From Gammaproteobacteria bacterium (GTDB lineage Bacteria > Pseudomonadota > Gammaproteobacteria > Enterobacterales > GCA-2746155): a stretch of 5,591 bases of DNA. The notes under the pieces were generated by a model. That model saw nothing but the letters and a program-made list of their open reading frames with translations, was not told where the DNA came from and did no database searches. Below, piece by piece: positions 5,521 to 5,591 of the stretch; the first letter of the stretch is position 1; each line of letters opens with the position of its first letter. Both the position numbers and the translations under genes were made by a program. The stretch spans positions 1 to 5,591 of the forward strand of contig JAAGZM010000380.1 in the NCBI GenBank assembly GCA_024206355.1, in the 5' to 3' direction.

Positions 5521-5591
5521 TACATTGACCTATGTCATGGAAAAAAAACAATCTAAATAGTGTTATTTTTCAAGTTTATGTTAGACTTTCA
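5521..5591. other. Non-coding stretch after tRNA-Leu, no gene recognised
   Basis: No tRNA, reading frame or clear terminator is seen to the window edge. It contains an imperfect dyad, CATTGAC/GTCATG (5523-5537, one bulged T, loop CTAT), followed by a run of eight A. TTGACC (5525-5530) with AACAAT (5547-5552) at 16-bp spacing is a weak sigma-70-like pair that could serve the genes normally found next in this cluster (rimP-nusA-infB), but this is a guess. Confidence 0.3.

Noticed and set aside
1..5591. CRISPR array, insertion sequence, prophage, toxin-antitoxin or defence genes
   Set aside because: No spaced direct repeats, transposase or accessory-type genes are seen; the window is continuous core genome.

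Overview
The window is a conserved housekeeping cluster, read entirely on the + strand: ftsH (5' end cut by the window edge), folP, glmM, tpiA, secG and a tRNA-Leu(GAG) gene. All five proteins align over their visible length with the Enterobacterales/marine gammaproteobacterial families, and the order ftsH-folP-glmM-(tpiA)-secG-leuU is the gammaproteobacterial arrangement that normally continues into rimP-nusA-infB. In Escherichia coli, glmM is followed directly by secG and tpiA lies elsewhere. Having tpiA between them points to non-enteric lineages such as Shewanella- or Pseudomonas-like gammaproteobacteria. The DNA is AT-rich, with AT-rich codon choice, which would fit a marine or host-associated gammaproteobacterium. 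Genus cannot be named from the sequence alone.

Layout: 1-1689 is FtsH from just before its second membrane helix to its stop. 1690-1846 is a structured gap with a terminator-like hairpin, a second long imperfect inverted repeat with two mutually exclusive pairings, and a perfect TATAAT. 1847-2686 is folP, most likely starting at TTG within a T7 tract. glmM (2689-4044) follows after 2 bp. A 109-bp gap with a candidate promoter leads to tpiA (4154-4915), and secG (4920-5375) follows after 4 bp. A short AT-rich gap with two tandem palindromes precedes tRNA-Leu (5434-5520). The last 71 bp hold no recognisable gene.

How the genes relate: folP (folate synthesis), glmM (UDP-GlcNAc supply for peptidoglycan and LPS) and tpiA (glycolysis) are metabolic. 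FtsH and SecG are both inner-membrane proteins. From E. coli knowledge, FtsH degrades SecY from jammed translocons and degrades LpxC, which uses a derivative of the product of the GlmM pathway, so the cluster touches envelope biogenesis from several sides. folP-glmM and tpiA-secG are tightly spaced and are probably translated from shared transcripts.

I looked for a new system and did not find one; this is an ordinary core-genome region. The points worth a second look are small: an unusually long, strongly acidic SecG tail, two substitutions at normally conserved GlmM positions, the structured ftsH-folP gap, and the non-ATG folP start.
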